A stretch of DNA of 64,000 nt from DATKAB01 sp964542745 (GTDB lineage: Bacteria; Eisenbacteria; RBG-16-71-46): the NCBI GenBank assembly GCA_964542745.1, contig CAZIVR010000004.1, positions 17,902 through 81,901 of the forward strand, in the 5' to 3' direction. A model generated the notes under the pieces. The model saw only the letters and a list, made by a program, of their open reading frames with translations, was not told the origin of the DNA and searched no databases. Below are positions 40,803-48,944 of this stretch, one piece after another. Every line of letters starts with the position of its first letter. The first letter of the stretch is position 1. Position numbers and translations under genes: made by a program.

Positions 40803-43800
40803 ATGTCGGCCTCGCATCGTTGCCGCACATCCGGTACGGCTCGACGCTCCGCGTCCTGCATCTCCGCTGTTTCGTTCCTGCTGCTCCTCTCCTCTCCCGC
40901 GTTCGCCGCCACGATTCCGTGGGCCGCCGCCGTCAGCGGCAATTGGAGCGACGGAGCCAGGTGGGTGGGCGGCGTGGCCCCGGGCCCGGGTGACGACGCG
41001 GTCATTGACGTCGCCGGCTCCTATACGGTGACGCTGACCGCTCCGGTGTCGGTCCAGTCGCTCACGCTGGGCGGAGCGAGCGGATCCCAACTGCTCGGCA
41101 CGACCGGCCCCTCGCTGACGCTGGCCTCGGCCTCCTCCATCGGGCCCAACGGGATCCTGTCGCTCACGAGCGCTTCGGTCGGCGGCACGGGCTCACTCGC
41201 CAATGCGGGTTCGATCCTGCTGCGGGGCGGCGCCGCGATCTCCATTCCGGTGGACAACTCCGGCACGATTCGCGCGCGCTCGAACCCGAACACGATCGGA
41301 GGCGCGCTGACCACCCAGCCGGGCTCGACGCTGCGGGTGGACTCGGACGGGGTGAACGCGAACGCGGTCCTGGTGGTGAGCAACGGGTTCACGAACCACG
41401 GGCTGATCGAGCTGTCGGAGACGGCGCCGCTGGGCCAGGTGCACCGGCTGGACGTGACGAGCGGCACGCTGGTGAACGACACGGACGGGGTGATCGCGGC
41501 GGCGGCGGGAGGCTACGCGCTGGCGCCCAAGTTCCTGGGGGCGCAGCTGGACAACCGCGGGGTGGTGAACGTGTCGTCGTCCGGGGGGCTGTCGGTGGAC
41601 AAGGGGTCGGCGGACCACCTGAACCCGGGGACGATCAACGTGACGGCGGGGAACCTGGCGATCGGGCAGAGCGGGAGCACGCCGACGTTCGGGCACAGCG
41701 GGACGTTCGCGATCTCGGCGAGCCGGGCGGTGACGATCACGGGCGGGGCGATGACGTTCGATCCCGGGACGACGACCGGCACGGGGCGGCTGATCCTGGT
41801 GGGGGTGAACGTCACGAACTCGCTGACGCACACGGCGACGTCGGCGCCGCTGGTGCTGGGCGGGAGCGGGAACGTGGTGGCCTCGATGGACCTGCAGGGC
41901 GGCACGGTGCTGGCGCGCTCGAACGCCAACACGATCACGATGCTGAGCAAGGCGGCGGCGGGGACGCTGCGGGTGGACTCGGACGGGGTGAACGCGAACG
42001 CGGTCCTGGTGGTGAGCAACGGGTTCACGAACCACGGGCTGATCGAGCTGTCGGAGACGGCGCCGCTGGGCCAGGTGCACCGGCTGGACGTGACGAGCGG
42101 CACGCTCATCAACGCCGTGGACGGGCTGATCGCCGCCGCGGTCGGGGGCTACGGCCCCGCTCCCAAGGCCATCGCGGCCCGGGTGGAGAACCACGGCGTC
42201 ATGGATGTGGACTCCCCGCTGAGCATGCTGGTCGGACCGTTCATCAACCACTTCGACGGCCTGATCCGCGGCACCGGGGGCAACCTGAACGTGACCGCCG
42301 TGGCCTTCACCCAGAACGGCACCCTCAGCCCGGGCGCCTCGCCGGGGCTTCTGACGGTGACCCAGAACGTGACCAGCATGCCGACTTCGGTGCTCGACAT
42401 CGAGATCGGAGGCCACACGCTCGGGACGCAGTACGACCGGCTGGCGGTCGCGCAGTCGTTCGCGGCCGGCGGCACGCTGAACCTCTCGCTGATCAACGGG
42501 TTCGTGCCGGTGCTGGGCGACAGCTTCGCGATCGTCACGGCGCCGACCCGCACCGGCACGTTCGCCACCGTGACCGGCCGGACGATCACCCCGGGCGTGC
42601 TGGACTGGGTGGTCAAGTACTACTCCAATCACATCGCGATCATCGCCGGGACGCCACCCCCCAACAATGGGCCTTCGGCCGGGGATGACGCGATCGCGCT
42701 CGACGAGGATACGACCCTCGATTTCACCGTCCTCGGCAACGACAGCGACCCCGACGCGGACCCGGTGCATGTCGTCCCGGTGCTGGCCCAGCTACCGAAC
42801 CACGGGTTCGTGTCCTTCCTCGGCGGAGACTCGATCCGGTACGTCCCGGCCGCGCACTACTACGGCGGCGACCTGTTCCGCTACGTCATTCACGACGGCC
42901 GGGGGGCGCAGGACACGGCCACGGTGACCGTGACCGTGCGTCCGATCAACGATCCGCCGGCCTTCGTGGCCCCGACGCCGCTCGACAGCTCGGTCATCGT
43001 GACACCTCCCGGCAGCAACGTGACGTTCTTCATCGCGGCCACCGATCCACACGACCCGGCCGGCATCGTCACGCTCACGTCCACCACGCTCCCGGCGGGC
43101 GCCTCCATGACGCCTCCGCTTCCCACGGCCGCCCACTCGCCGATGAGCCAGTTCCAGTGGATGCCCACGACGCTCCAGCTGGGCGATCATTGCATGGACT
43201 TCTACGCCACGGACGATTCGTTGTCCCAGGTGGTTCGCCACATCTGCATTCGGGTGGAGGCGGCCACCTCCGCGCTGCTCGCGCAGTTCTCGGCGGCGGG
43301 CGGGCCGGACGCAATCGAGCTCTCGTGGACGTTTGGGGACCCGGCCCGGGTGACGGCCGCGCGTGTCGAGCGCTCGGCGAGCCCTGCCGGACCCTGGAGC
43401 GAACCCGCGGGAACCGATCGCTGGCGGGAAGGCGATACGCAGCGCCTGCGCGACCGCGGCGTGACCGCGGGAATCCGCTACTACTACCGGCTGGTCGCGA
43501 CGGCAACCGACGGTTCAAGCCGCACGTTCGGTCCCATCGAGGCCACCGCGGGCGAGGCGATCGAGAGATTCTCCATCACGCGGGTCAGCCCCAATCCGGC
43601 CACGGGGCCCGCGAAGGTGGACTTCGCCCTTCCCATCCCGGGCCGGGTGGAACTCTCGGTGCTCGACGTCCAGGGACGGGTGATCGCGACGCTGGTGGAC
43701 GGCTGGCTCCCCGCCGGCCGGCACCAGGCGGCGTGGAGTGGCGGGAGCTCCGGCGGGCCGGCGCCGGCCGGGATCTACTTCGTCCGGCTTTCGACGCCGG

Positions 43801-43838
43801 GCGGAGCGTTCACGAAGCGGGTCACGCTGGCGCGTTGA
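40803..43838 (+). CDS. large secreted surface protein with autotransporter-like repeats, cadherin-like and FlgD-like domains
   Basis: A 1011-residue exported protein. A signal peptide (about 1-35) precedes a module of the type NWSDGARWVGGVAPGPGDDAVI, followed by beta-helix-like repeats to about 610. Next is a cadherin/Ig-like domain (DEDTTLDFTVLGNDSDPDAD, about 635-720), a fibronectin-like stretch and a FlgD-like C-terminal domain (VLDVQGRVIATLVDG, GIYFVRL), the probable sorting signal. A 48-residue segment occurs twice without change (about 175-222 and 387-434). GAGG stands before ATG 40803; the frame is open upstream without support. Role is probably adhesion or matrix. Confidence 0.87.
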   Translation: MSASHRCRTSGTARRSASCISAVSFLLLLSSPAFAATIPWAAAVSGNWSDGARWVGGVAPGPGDDAVIDVAGSYTVTLTAPVSVQSLTLGGASGSQLLGTTGPSLTLASASSIGPNGILSLTSASVGGTGSLANAGSILLRGGAAISIPVDNSGTIRARSNPNTIGGALTTQPGSTLRVDSDGVNANAVLVVSNGFTNHGLIELSETAPLGQVHRLDVTSGTLVNDTDGVIAAAAGGYALAPKFLGAQLDNRGVVNVSSSGGLSVDKGSADHLNPGTINVTAGNLAIGQSGSTPTFGHSGTFAISASRAVTITGGAMTFDPGTTTGTGRLILVGVNVTNSLTHTATSAPLVLGGSGNVVASMDLQGGTVLARSNANTITMLSKAAAGTLRVDSDGVNANAVLVVSNGFTNHGLIELSETAPLGQVHRLDVTSGTLINAVDGLIAAAVGGYGPAPKAIAARVENHGVMDVDSPLSMLVGPFINHFDGLIRGTGGNLNVTAVAFTQNGTLSPGASPGLLTVTQNVTSMPTSVLDIEIGGHTLGTQYDRLAVAQSFAAGGTLNLSLINGFVPVLGDSFAIVTAPTRTGTFATVTGRTITPGVLDWVVKYYSNHIAIIAGTPPPNNGPSAGDDAIALDEDTTLDFTVLGNDSDPDADPVHVVPVLAQLPNHGFVSFLGGDSIRYVPAAHYYGGDLFRYVIHDGRGAQDTATVTVTVRPINDPPAFVAPTPLDSSVIVTPPGSNVTFFIAATDPHDPAGIVTLTSTTLPAGASMTPPLPTAAHSPMSQFQWMPTTLQLGDHCMDFYATDDSLSQVVRHICIRVEAATSALLAQFSAAGGPDAIELSWTFGDPARVTAARVERSASPAGPWSEPAGTDRWREGDTQRLRDRGVTAGIRYYYRLVATATDGSSRTFGPIEATAGEAIERFSITRVSPNPATGPAKVDFALPIPGRVELSVLDVQGRVIATLVDGWLPAGRHQAAWSGGSSGGPAPAGIYFVRLSTPGGAFTKRVTLAR
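41327..41470 (+). repeat. 144-bp direct repeat, copy 1
   Basis: Identical base for base to 41963-42106 (offset 636 nt, 212 codons). Identity ends abruptly at both borders. It encodes 48 residues of the surface protein repeat region. Confidence 0.93.
41963..42106 (+). repeat. 144-bp direct repeat, copy 2
   Basis: Second copy of the repeat at 41327-41470, in the same reading frame. Confidence 0.93.
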
Positions 43839-43861
43839 TCGAGCCCCAGCCGCGAGATCTT

Positions 43862-43894
43862 GCGGCCGCCCCGGAACGGATCCGGGGCGGCCGC
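43862..43894. terminator. hairpin between convergent surface protein and dinB genes
   Basis: A perfect 14-bp stem (GCGGCCGCCCCGGA) with a 5-nt loop, 23 nt after the surface protein stop. It probably stops transcription from both sides. Confidence 0.6.
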
Positions 43895-43922
43895 GCGCGT
43901 TCGGGAATCGGGAGTCTCGCCC

Positions 43923-44423
43923 CTACCACCACGGCTCGTCGGCGCTCGGCCCGTAGACGCTGCCGAGCCTCGCCCCCGCGATCCGCGTGTAGACCGTGAA
44001 CTGCCCGCGGTGGTGGATCGTGTCGTAGTGCATCATCCACAGCCCGTCGCCGCGGCGGACGTCGGCCGTCTGCTTCGGCCCGACCGGCATGTGGATCGTC
44101 GCGTTCCACTCCGCCTCGGTGCTCGCGGCGAGCCGCGCCGCGGCGTCGCGATGCGCCCGCTCGAAGCCGGCGATCACCTCGGAGAGCGAGGCGGGCGCCG
44201 GGGGCAGCGAGCCCGGGGCGAGCGTGCCGTCCACGATCGCGACCATCGCCATCTGGTTCATCACGAGCATCCACGCCAGCTCGCGCGCGGTCTTGAGCTT
44301 CTCCGCGGGCTTGAGCTCGGACTTGTCGGCCGGATAGCCCTTGAGAACCTTCAGCGTCGTCTGGTATTCGCGCTCGAACGAGGCGAGGAACGCGTCCTTC
44401 TCCGTCATGGTCTGCGGGCTCAT
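43923..44423 (-). CDS. DinB family protein
   Basis: A 166-residue four-helix protein of the DinB/DfsB-like metal-binding fold. The conserved histidines of this fold can be seen near the C-terminus (MMHYDTIHHRGQFTVYTRI), with the other ligand region around TARELAWMLVMNQMAMV, where the usual first His appears to be missing or shifted. Such proteins are often thiol-dependent S-transferases. It is third in an arsR-SRPBCC-dinB operon and overlaps the SRPBCC gene by ATGA, so it probably shares its regulation. Confidence 0.88.
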   Translation of the reverse strand: MSPQTMTEKDAFLASFEREYQTTLKVLKGYPADKSELKPAEKLKTARELAWMLVMNQMAMVAIVDGTLAPGSLPPAPASLSEVIAGFERAHRDAAARLAASTEAEWNATIHMPVGPKQTADVRRGDGLWMMHYDTIHHRGQFTVYTRIAGARLGSVYGPSADEPWW

Positions 44424-44890
44424 CGCACTCCCTCCTTCGGGGTTCCGAGCTCGGCGAGCAGCCTCGCGAGGCAGCCGGTCCAGCCCTGGTTGTGCTTGTC
44501 ACGCTGCTCCGCGTCGGCGAAGCGCTCGTGCAGGAATTCGAGCTTCGTGCCGGCGCCGTCCGGGGTGACGAGGACGGTGACCAGCGTCTCGGGGACCGCG
44601 GGGTCGTTCTCCCAGCGCCACGTGAAGCTCAGGCGGCGCGGCGCCGTGATCTCGCGGTAGGTGCCGTAGGCGACGTGGGCGTTGCCGCCGGTGTGCCGCA
44701 TCTCGATCCGGTAGGCGCCGCCCACCCGGAGATCCAGCTGGTGCACGTGAACGGAGTACTCCGGGCTCGGCGAGAACCAGCGGCTCAGGACCTCGGGCGT
44801 GGTCCACGCCGCGAAGACCCGCTCCGGCGGGGCCGCGATGCGCCGTTCGAGCCGGAGCGTGACGTCCGCGGCGACTTTCGGGGTTTCCAT
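44420..44890 (-). CDS. SRPBCC (AHSA1-type) domain protein
   Basis: A 156-residue START-like ligand-binding fold: RLERRIAAPPERVFAAWTTPEVLSRW at the start, GGAYRIEM and a C-terminal HNQGWTGCLARLLAELG. AGGAGGAAGC lies directly before ATG 44890. Proteins of this type next to an ArsR regulator are common and are annotated as activators of Hsp90 ATPase homologues or polyketide cyclase-like. The ligand is unknown. Confidence 0.9.
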   Translation of the reverse strand: METPKVAADVTLRLERRIAAPPERVFAAWTTPEVLSRWFSPSPEYSVHVHQLDLRVGGAYRIEMRHTGGNAHVAYGTYREITAPRRLSFTWRWENDPAVPETLVTVLVTPDGAGTKLEFLHERFADAEQRDKHNQGWTGCLARLLAELGTPKEGVR

Positions 44891-45234
44891 GCTTCCTCCT
44901 TGGCATCGTGGGACTGTTCGAGGTATCGCACCAGCGAATCGAGCCGGGGCTCCCAGAAGCGGCGGTGCTCCTCGAGCCAATTCGCCGCGTCGCGCAGGGG
45001 TCCCGGCTCGAGGCCCATGCGATGGATTCGTCCGTCCACGCGGCGTCGCAGCAGCCCCGCCTCTTCCAGCACGCGCAGGTGCCGGGAGACCGCGGGGAGC
45101 GACATCGCGAAGGGCTCGGCCAGCTCGCCCGCCGTGGCCCCGCCCTGGGCCAGTCGCTCGAGGATGGCGCGTCGCGCCGGGTGCGCGAGGGCGGCGAAGG
45201 CCGCGTCGAGCCGGTCGTCCGAATAGTTAACCAT
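44785..45234 (-). CDS. ArsR family winged-helix transcriptional regulator
   Basis: A 149-residue repressor. The helix-turn-helix is RAILERLAQGGATAGELAEPFAMSLPAVSRHLRVLEEAGLLRR in sense (about 20-62), followed by the usual helical end WLEEHRRFWEPRLDSLVRYLE. The last 35 residues are a basic tail read through the start of the SRPBCC gene, giving a 106-nt overlap; relatives stop near residue 110, so a lost stop or a frameshift is possible. No heavy-metal cysteine pair is seen. The ATG lies inside an 18-bp operator. Confidence 0.88.
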   Translation of the reverse strand: MVNYSDDRLDAAFAALAHPARRAILERLAQGGATAGELAEPFAMSLPAVSRHLRVLEEAGLLRRRVDGRIHRMGLEPGPLRDAANWLEEHRRFWEPRLDSLVRYLEQSHDAKEEAWKPRKSPRTSRSGSNGASRPRRSGSSRRGPRPRS

Positions 45235-45243
45235 GTGGTTAAC
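45226..45243. promoter_or_regulatory. operator spanning the arsR start codon
   Basis: GTTAACCATGTGGTTAAC has perfect 8-bp arms. The arsR ATG is inside it. This suggests that ArsR blocks its own operon (arsR-SRPBCC-dinB). Confidence 0.75.
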
Positions 45244-45246
45244 ATA
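45241..45246 (-). promoter_or_regulatory. -10-like TATGTT, putative leaderless promoter of arsR
   Basis: TATGTT on the minus strand ends 6 nt before ATG 45234 and overlaps the operator by three bases. There is no ribosome-binding site. Confidence 0.45.
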
Positions 45247-45350
45247 CAGGCCGGCGGCCGGGCGCGCAAGGAGAAATTTCGAAAGGACCGCGGGGCTCAC
45301 GGGTCCCCCCCGGCCCCCACCGCCGACCGCGCCCCCGGCGCCTACCGCGT

Positions 45351-46628
45351 CTACCGCGTCGGCAGCTTGGCGGCCGCGAGCCTCACCTGGGCGGGTTTGC
45401 CGGGCTCGGTCCACGAGAAGACGAGGCGGTCGCCGTCGCGCACGACCTGCGGCACGCCGCTCGCCCGCGCGCCGGGAATCCGCGCCACGGTCGTCGCGGC
45501 CCCGGGCCGCTCGCCCTCGCGCACGAACCGGGCCCGGATCCGGGCCTCCTTCGCGTCGCCCTCCATCCAGCTGACCGCCGCGGTCCCGTTCGGGAGCATC
45601 GCCACCCCCACGCGGCCGAGCGGCTTGCCCTCGTCGAGGCGGTGCGCCGCGCCGAACGACCGCCCGCCGTCGGCCGAGAACGCCGCGAACACCTTCGGCG
45701 TGTCGGCGGCCGCGGTGTACCAGGCGATCGCCACGCGCGAACCGTGCACCGCGAGCGAGGGCCCGTTCACCGGGCATCCGGGGATGTGCCAGCCGTCGTC
45801 CCGCACCTTCGCGGGCTTGCCCCACTTGCCGTCGGCGAGACGCACGAAGGAGATGTCGCGGATCTCGTTCGGATCGCGGTCCCGGTACGCCACGAGGATG
45901 TCCCCGTCCACCACCGCCGCGGCGGTCTGGCAGCAGTCGCAGGCGCGGTCGTCCAGCTCCTGCTCGCGCCCCAGCGTCCCCGTCGGGGCGATGAACCGCG
46001 AGTGGACCGTCATGTCGGCCATGCCCTCCTCGACGCCGGACTTGAAGTTGTGGCCGTCGAGCCAGACCGCGCGCACGCCCTCGCCCTGCGGCACCAGCGA
46101 GACGAAGCCGTGCTCGGTGCCGTCGCGGTCGTCGTGCGCCACGATCGGGCCGATCCAGCGGCCGCCACCGTCGGTCGAGATCGCCACGCGGGTCTGGTAG
46201 GCGTAGGTCTCGGCGCCGGACTTCCACAGCCACGCCACCGCGAGCCCGTGCTCGCCGAAGGGGCACACCGCCGGGAAGTCGGCCCAGTTGACGAAGAACG
46301 AGTCGCCCTCGGCGACGGTGAGGGAAGGCGACCACTTGCCGCCCCGCAGCGACGCGAGCCGCAGCGCGTGGCCCGAACCGGCAGCGCCGGCCGCGCCGCG
46401 CGGCTCGAGCCACGACATCAGCACCGCTCCGTCGGGCGTGGTCACGAGCCGCGACTCCCCGGCTCCGGGGCCGGCAGGGGACGGCAGCGCGCGCGTCTTC
46501 GGCATCGCGGGCACCCGCGCCGGGGCCTTGGCGCCGGCCGAGGCGTCCGGGACGCCCGAACCGGCGGCGAGAAGGGTGAGTAGGACGACGGCGAGGGCCG
46601 GGATGGGGCGAATGCCGGTGCCTGGCAT
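45351..46628 (-). CDS. exported sialidase-like beta-propeller protein
   Basis: A 425-residue exported protein with a signal peptide ending near residue 31 (DASA-G). The body resembles a six-bladed sialidase-type propeller: blades with an Asp-box (STDGGGRW, SADGGRSF) and WLEP/WMEG strands. The conserved motif DRACDCCQTAAAV near the middle is seen in a family of putative exo-alpha-sialidases; its cysteines could bind metal or form disulfides. Catalytic residues cannot be confirmed. GGAG precedes ATG 46628. It lies 45 nt after a methyltransferase gene. Confidence 0.82.
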   Translation of the reverse strand: MPGTGIRPIPALAVVLLTLLAAGSGVPDASAGAKAPARVPAMPKTRALPSPAGPGAGESRLVTTPDGAVLMSWLEPRGAAGAAGSGHALRLASLRGGKWSPSLTVAEGDSFFVNWADFPAVCPFGEHGLAVAWLWKSGAETYAYQTRVAISTDGGGRWIGPIVAHDDRDGTEHGFVSLVPQGEGVRAVWLDGHNFKSGVEEGMADMTVHSRFIAPTGTLGREQELDDRACDCCQTAAAVVDGDILVAYRDRDPNEIRDISFVRLADGKWGKPAKVRDDGWHIPGCPVNGPSLAVHGSRVAIAWYTAAADTPKVFAAFSADGGRSFGAAHRLDEGKPLGRVGVAMLPNGTAAVSWMEGDAKEARIRARFVREGERPGAATTVARIPGARASGVPQVVRDGDRLVFSWTEPGKPAQVRLAAAKLPTR

Positions 46629-46673
46629 CGGGCTGCTCCTGGATCGTGGGGAGCGCGCGCCGCGGCCGCCTCG

Positions 46674-47300
46674 CTAGCGCACTCCCCGCTCGAAACTCGT
46701 GAGTCCGGGCGCGAAGTCGTCGCGCACGAACGTGAAGAGTCCGCAGTGTACCAGCCCGGCGCGCGCGAAGTGCGCGCGGTAGCGGGCCGGGCTGCGCGGC
46801 TGGAGCTCCCGGAAGTCGCCGGTGATCGCGTCGGCGCCGGTGAAGAGCTCGATCCACGCCACGCCGTCCATCTGCTCCCGGAGCGCGGCGAGCCCGGCGC
46901 CCAGCTCGCGATCCGGAACGTAGTGCAGCACGTCGGAGCAGACCACCAGGTCGAACGGACCGCCGAGATCGAGCGCGCCGAGATCGCCGAACGAGCCGAG
47001 GCGCAGGTTCCGCCGCCGGCCCCAGCGCCGCACCGCGAAGGTGCTCGAGTCCACGCCGAGGTAGCGGGCGCGCGGCCGGAGGCGCGCGAGGATCGGCTGC
47101 CAGGCGCCCTCGCCGCAGCCGACGTCGAGCACCGAGCGGACCGGCCGCTGGATCAGGTATTCGGCCGCCGCGACCGCGAGCGCCGCCTTGCGCGCCACCG
47201 CCGCCCGCACGTGGATCCGCGTGCGGGGGTCCCGGTACCAGCGGTCGAAGTAGGCGCGGTCGTAGCGCTTGGCGGAGGGTCGCGCGGGAGTGCGGGGCAC
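46674..47300 (-). CDS. class I SAM-dependent methyltransferase
   Basis: A 208-residue methyltransferase of unknown substrate. Motif I is VLDVGCGEGAW (about 57-67), followed by YLGVDSSTFAV and FDLVVCSDVLHYV (motif IV region), all typical of the Methyltransf_25 type. The N-terminus is basic with YDRAYFDRWYRD, often found in this subgroup. The GTG at 47300 is 10 nt after the murA stop, so it is probably co-transcribed with murA. Confidence 0.87.
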   Translation of the reverse strand: MPRTPARPSAKRYDRAYFDRWYRDPRTRIHVRAAVARKAALAVAAAEYLIQRPVRSVLDVGCGEGAWQPILARLRPRARYLGVDSSTFAVRRWGRRRNLRLGSFGDLGALDLGGPFDLVVCSDVLHYVPDRELGAGLAALREQMDGVAWIELFTGADAITGDFRELQPRSPARYRAHFARAGLVHCGLFTFVRDDFAPGLTSFERGVR

Positions 47301-47310
47301 GCGACGAGCG

Positions 47311-48564
47311 CTACTCGCGGATCCGCTCGATATCCGCCCCGAGCTTGCGGAGCTTGGCCTCGAGGCTCTCGTAGCCGCGGTCCAGGTGGTAGATGCGGGA
47401 GATCCGGGTCTCCCCCTCCGCCACCAGCGCGGCCAGCACCAGCGCCGCGCTGGCGCGGATGTCCGTGGCCATGACCGGGGCGCCCGACAGCTTCTCGACG
47501 CCCGTGATGGTGGCGGCGTTCCCGGTCAGCTCGATCCGGGCGCCGAGGCGCGCCAGCTCGGGCACGTGGGTGAAGCGGTCGAGGTAGACGGTGTCGGTGA
47601 TCCGGCTCACGCCGCTCGCGACCGCGGCCACCGCCATCATCTGGGCCTGCATGTCGGTGGGGAACCCGGGATAGGGCTCGGTCACGAGCTCGAAGGGCCT
47701 GGGCCGGGCCGGGCCGCGCACGGTCAGCTCCCCGTCGCCGGGCAGGATCTCGCAGCCGCACGCCTCGAGCGCGTGGATCGCCGCGGCGATGTGGCCCGAC
47801 TCGACGCGCTCGAGCGTGATCGCCCCGCCGCCGATCGCGGCCGCCGCCATCAGGGTCGCGGCCTCGATGCGGTCCGGGATGATCGTGGTGTCCATCGGCC
47901 GCAGCTGCTTCACACCGCGGACCGTGATCCGCCGCGTGCCGAGCCCGGAAATCTGCGCGCCGCAGCCGGCCAGGATCTCGCCGAGCACGGTGATGTCGGG
48001 CTCGAGCGCCACGTTGTCGAGCACGGTCTCGCCCTCGGCGAGGGTCGCCGCCATCAGGAGCTGGGCGGTGGCGCCGACCGAGACCACCGGGAACTCGTAA
48101 CGCGCGCCCTTGAGGCGGACGTCGCGGCCCACGATGTAGCCGTGCTCGATCTCGAGCGCCGCACCCATCGCGTTCAGGCCCTCGAGGTGAAGGTTGACCG
48201 GCCGCGGCCCCCACGCGCAGCCCCCGGGAAGCGAGACGCGGGCGCCGCCGAAGCGGGCGAGCAGCGGGCCGAGCACGTAGATGCTCGCGCGCATGGTGCG
48301 CACCAGGTCGTAGGGCGCCTCGAGCGAGTCCACGCGCGACGTGTCGATCTTGCAGGCGTGGCCGCGGAACTCGACGCGCGCGCCCAGCTGCTCCAGCACC
48401 CGGCCCATGGTGCGCGTGTCGGACAGCTCGGGCACGTTGCGCAGCGTGTGCACGCCGGGCGCGAGCAACGTCGCGGCCATGACCGGGAGCGCGGCGTTCT
48501 TGGCGCCGCTCACCTCGACGCGGCCCGAGAGCCGCGCGCCTCCGCGAATGATCAGGGCATCCAT
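47311..48564 (-). CDS. murA: UDP-N-acetylglucosamine 1-carboxyvinyltransferase
   Basis: First committed step of peptidoglycan synthesis, adding enolpyruvate from PEP to UDP-GlcNAc. The 417-residue product is full length. Lys22 (SGAKNAALP), Cys116 in LPGGCAWGPRP (the residue hit by fosfomycin) and the C-terminal DRGYESLEAKLRKLGADIERI are as in the family. The start at 48564 gives the standard MDALIIRGG; an upstream ATG at 48642 with GGGAG would add 26 polar residues and cannot be excluded. Cys rather than Asp at 116 predicts fosfomycin sensitivity. Confidence 0.95.
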   Translation of the reverse strand: MDALIIRGGARLSGRVEVSGAKNAALPVMAATLLAPGVHTLRNVPELSDTRTMGRVLEQLGARVEFRGHACKIDTSRVDSLEAPYDLVRTMRASIYVLGPLLARFGGARVSLPGGCAWGPRPVNLHLEGLNAMGAALEIEHGYIVGRDVRLKGARYEFPVVSVGATAQLLMAATLAEGETVLDNVALEPDITVLGEILAGCGAQISGLGTRRITVRGVKQLRPMDTTIIPDRIEAATLMAAAAIGGGAITLERVESGHIAAAIHALEACGCEILPGDGELTVRGPARPRPFELVTEPYPGFPTDMQAQMMAVAAVASGVSRITDTVYLDRFTHVPELARLGARIELTGNAATITGVEKLSGAPVMATDIRASAALVLAALVAEGETRISRIYHLDRGYESLEAKLRKLGADIERIRE

Positions 48565-48944
48565 GGTTCGGGGCGTGGACTCCGTGGGGGTCTCGGCGGA
48601 CGGGTGGGATTCGGCGGGCCGCGAAGGCGTCGTGACGTCCATGATCTGCGGGTCTCCCGATCGCCCGGGGATCCTTCCCGGGGCGCGCGACGAGGGATGC
48701 GGGGACGGAGCGGTGTCGCCGGCATTATCGGCAGGTCGCGCCCCGGCATCAAGCGGAAGCACGCGGGTCGCCGCGCCCGGACGTGCGGAGGCGCGGAGGC
48801 GCGGACTGCCCCTCGCGACGGGCGTCTCGCGCGACCGGTGCCCCGGACGACCGGGGCCCCGCGCGACAGCCACCTCGCGCCCCGCTATCATCGGCGCGCC
48901 AGTCCCGGTCGCCGCCGACCGCATTCGCGCCCAGGAGCCCCGAC
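48565..48944. other. divergent region between murA and the DUF1684 gene
   Basis: These 380 nt hold the plus-strand promoter described separately, a 7-bp hairpin GCCCCGG/CCGGGGC (48840-48857) and the possible alternative murA start at 48642. No murA promoter was recognised. The rest is very GC-rich and shows no gene. Confidence 0.45.
48863..48891 (+). promoter_or_regulatory. candidate promoter GCGACA-N17-TATCAT
   Basis: TATCAT (48886-48891) is 5/6 to the -10 consensus; GCGACA 17 nt before it is 4/6 to the -35. It predicts a start near 48898 and a leader of about 47 nt for the DUF1684 gene. Confidence 0.4.
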
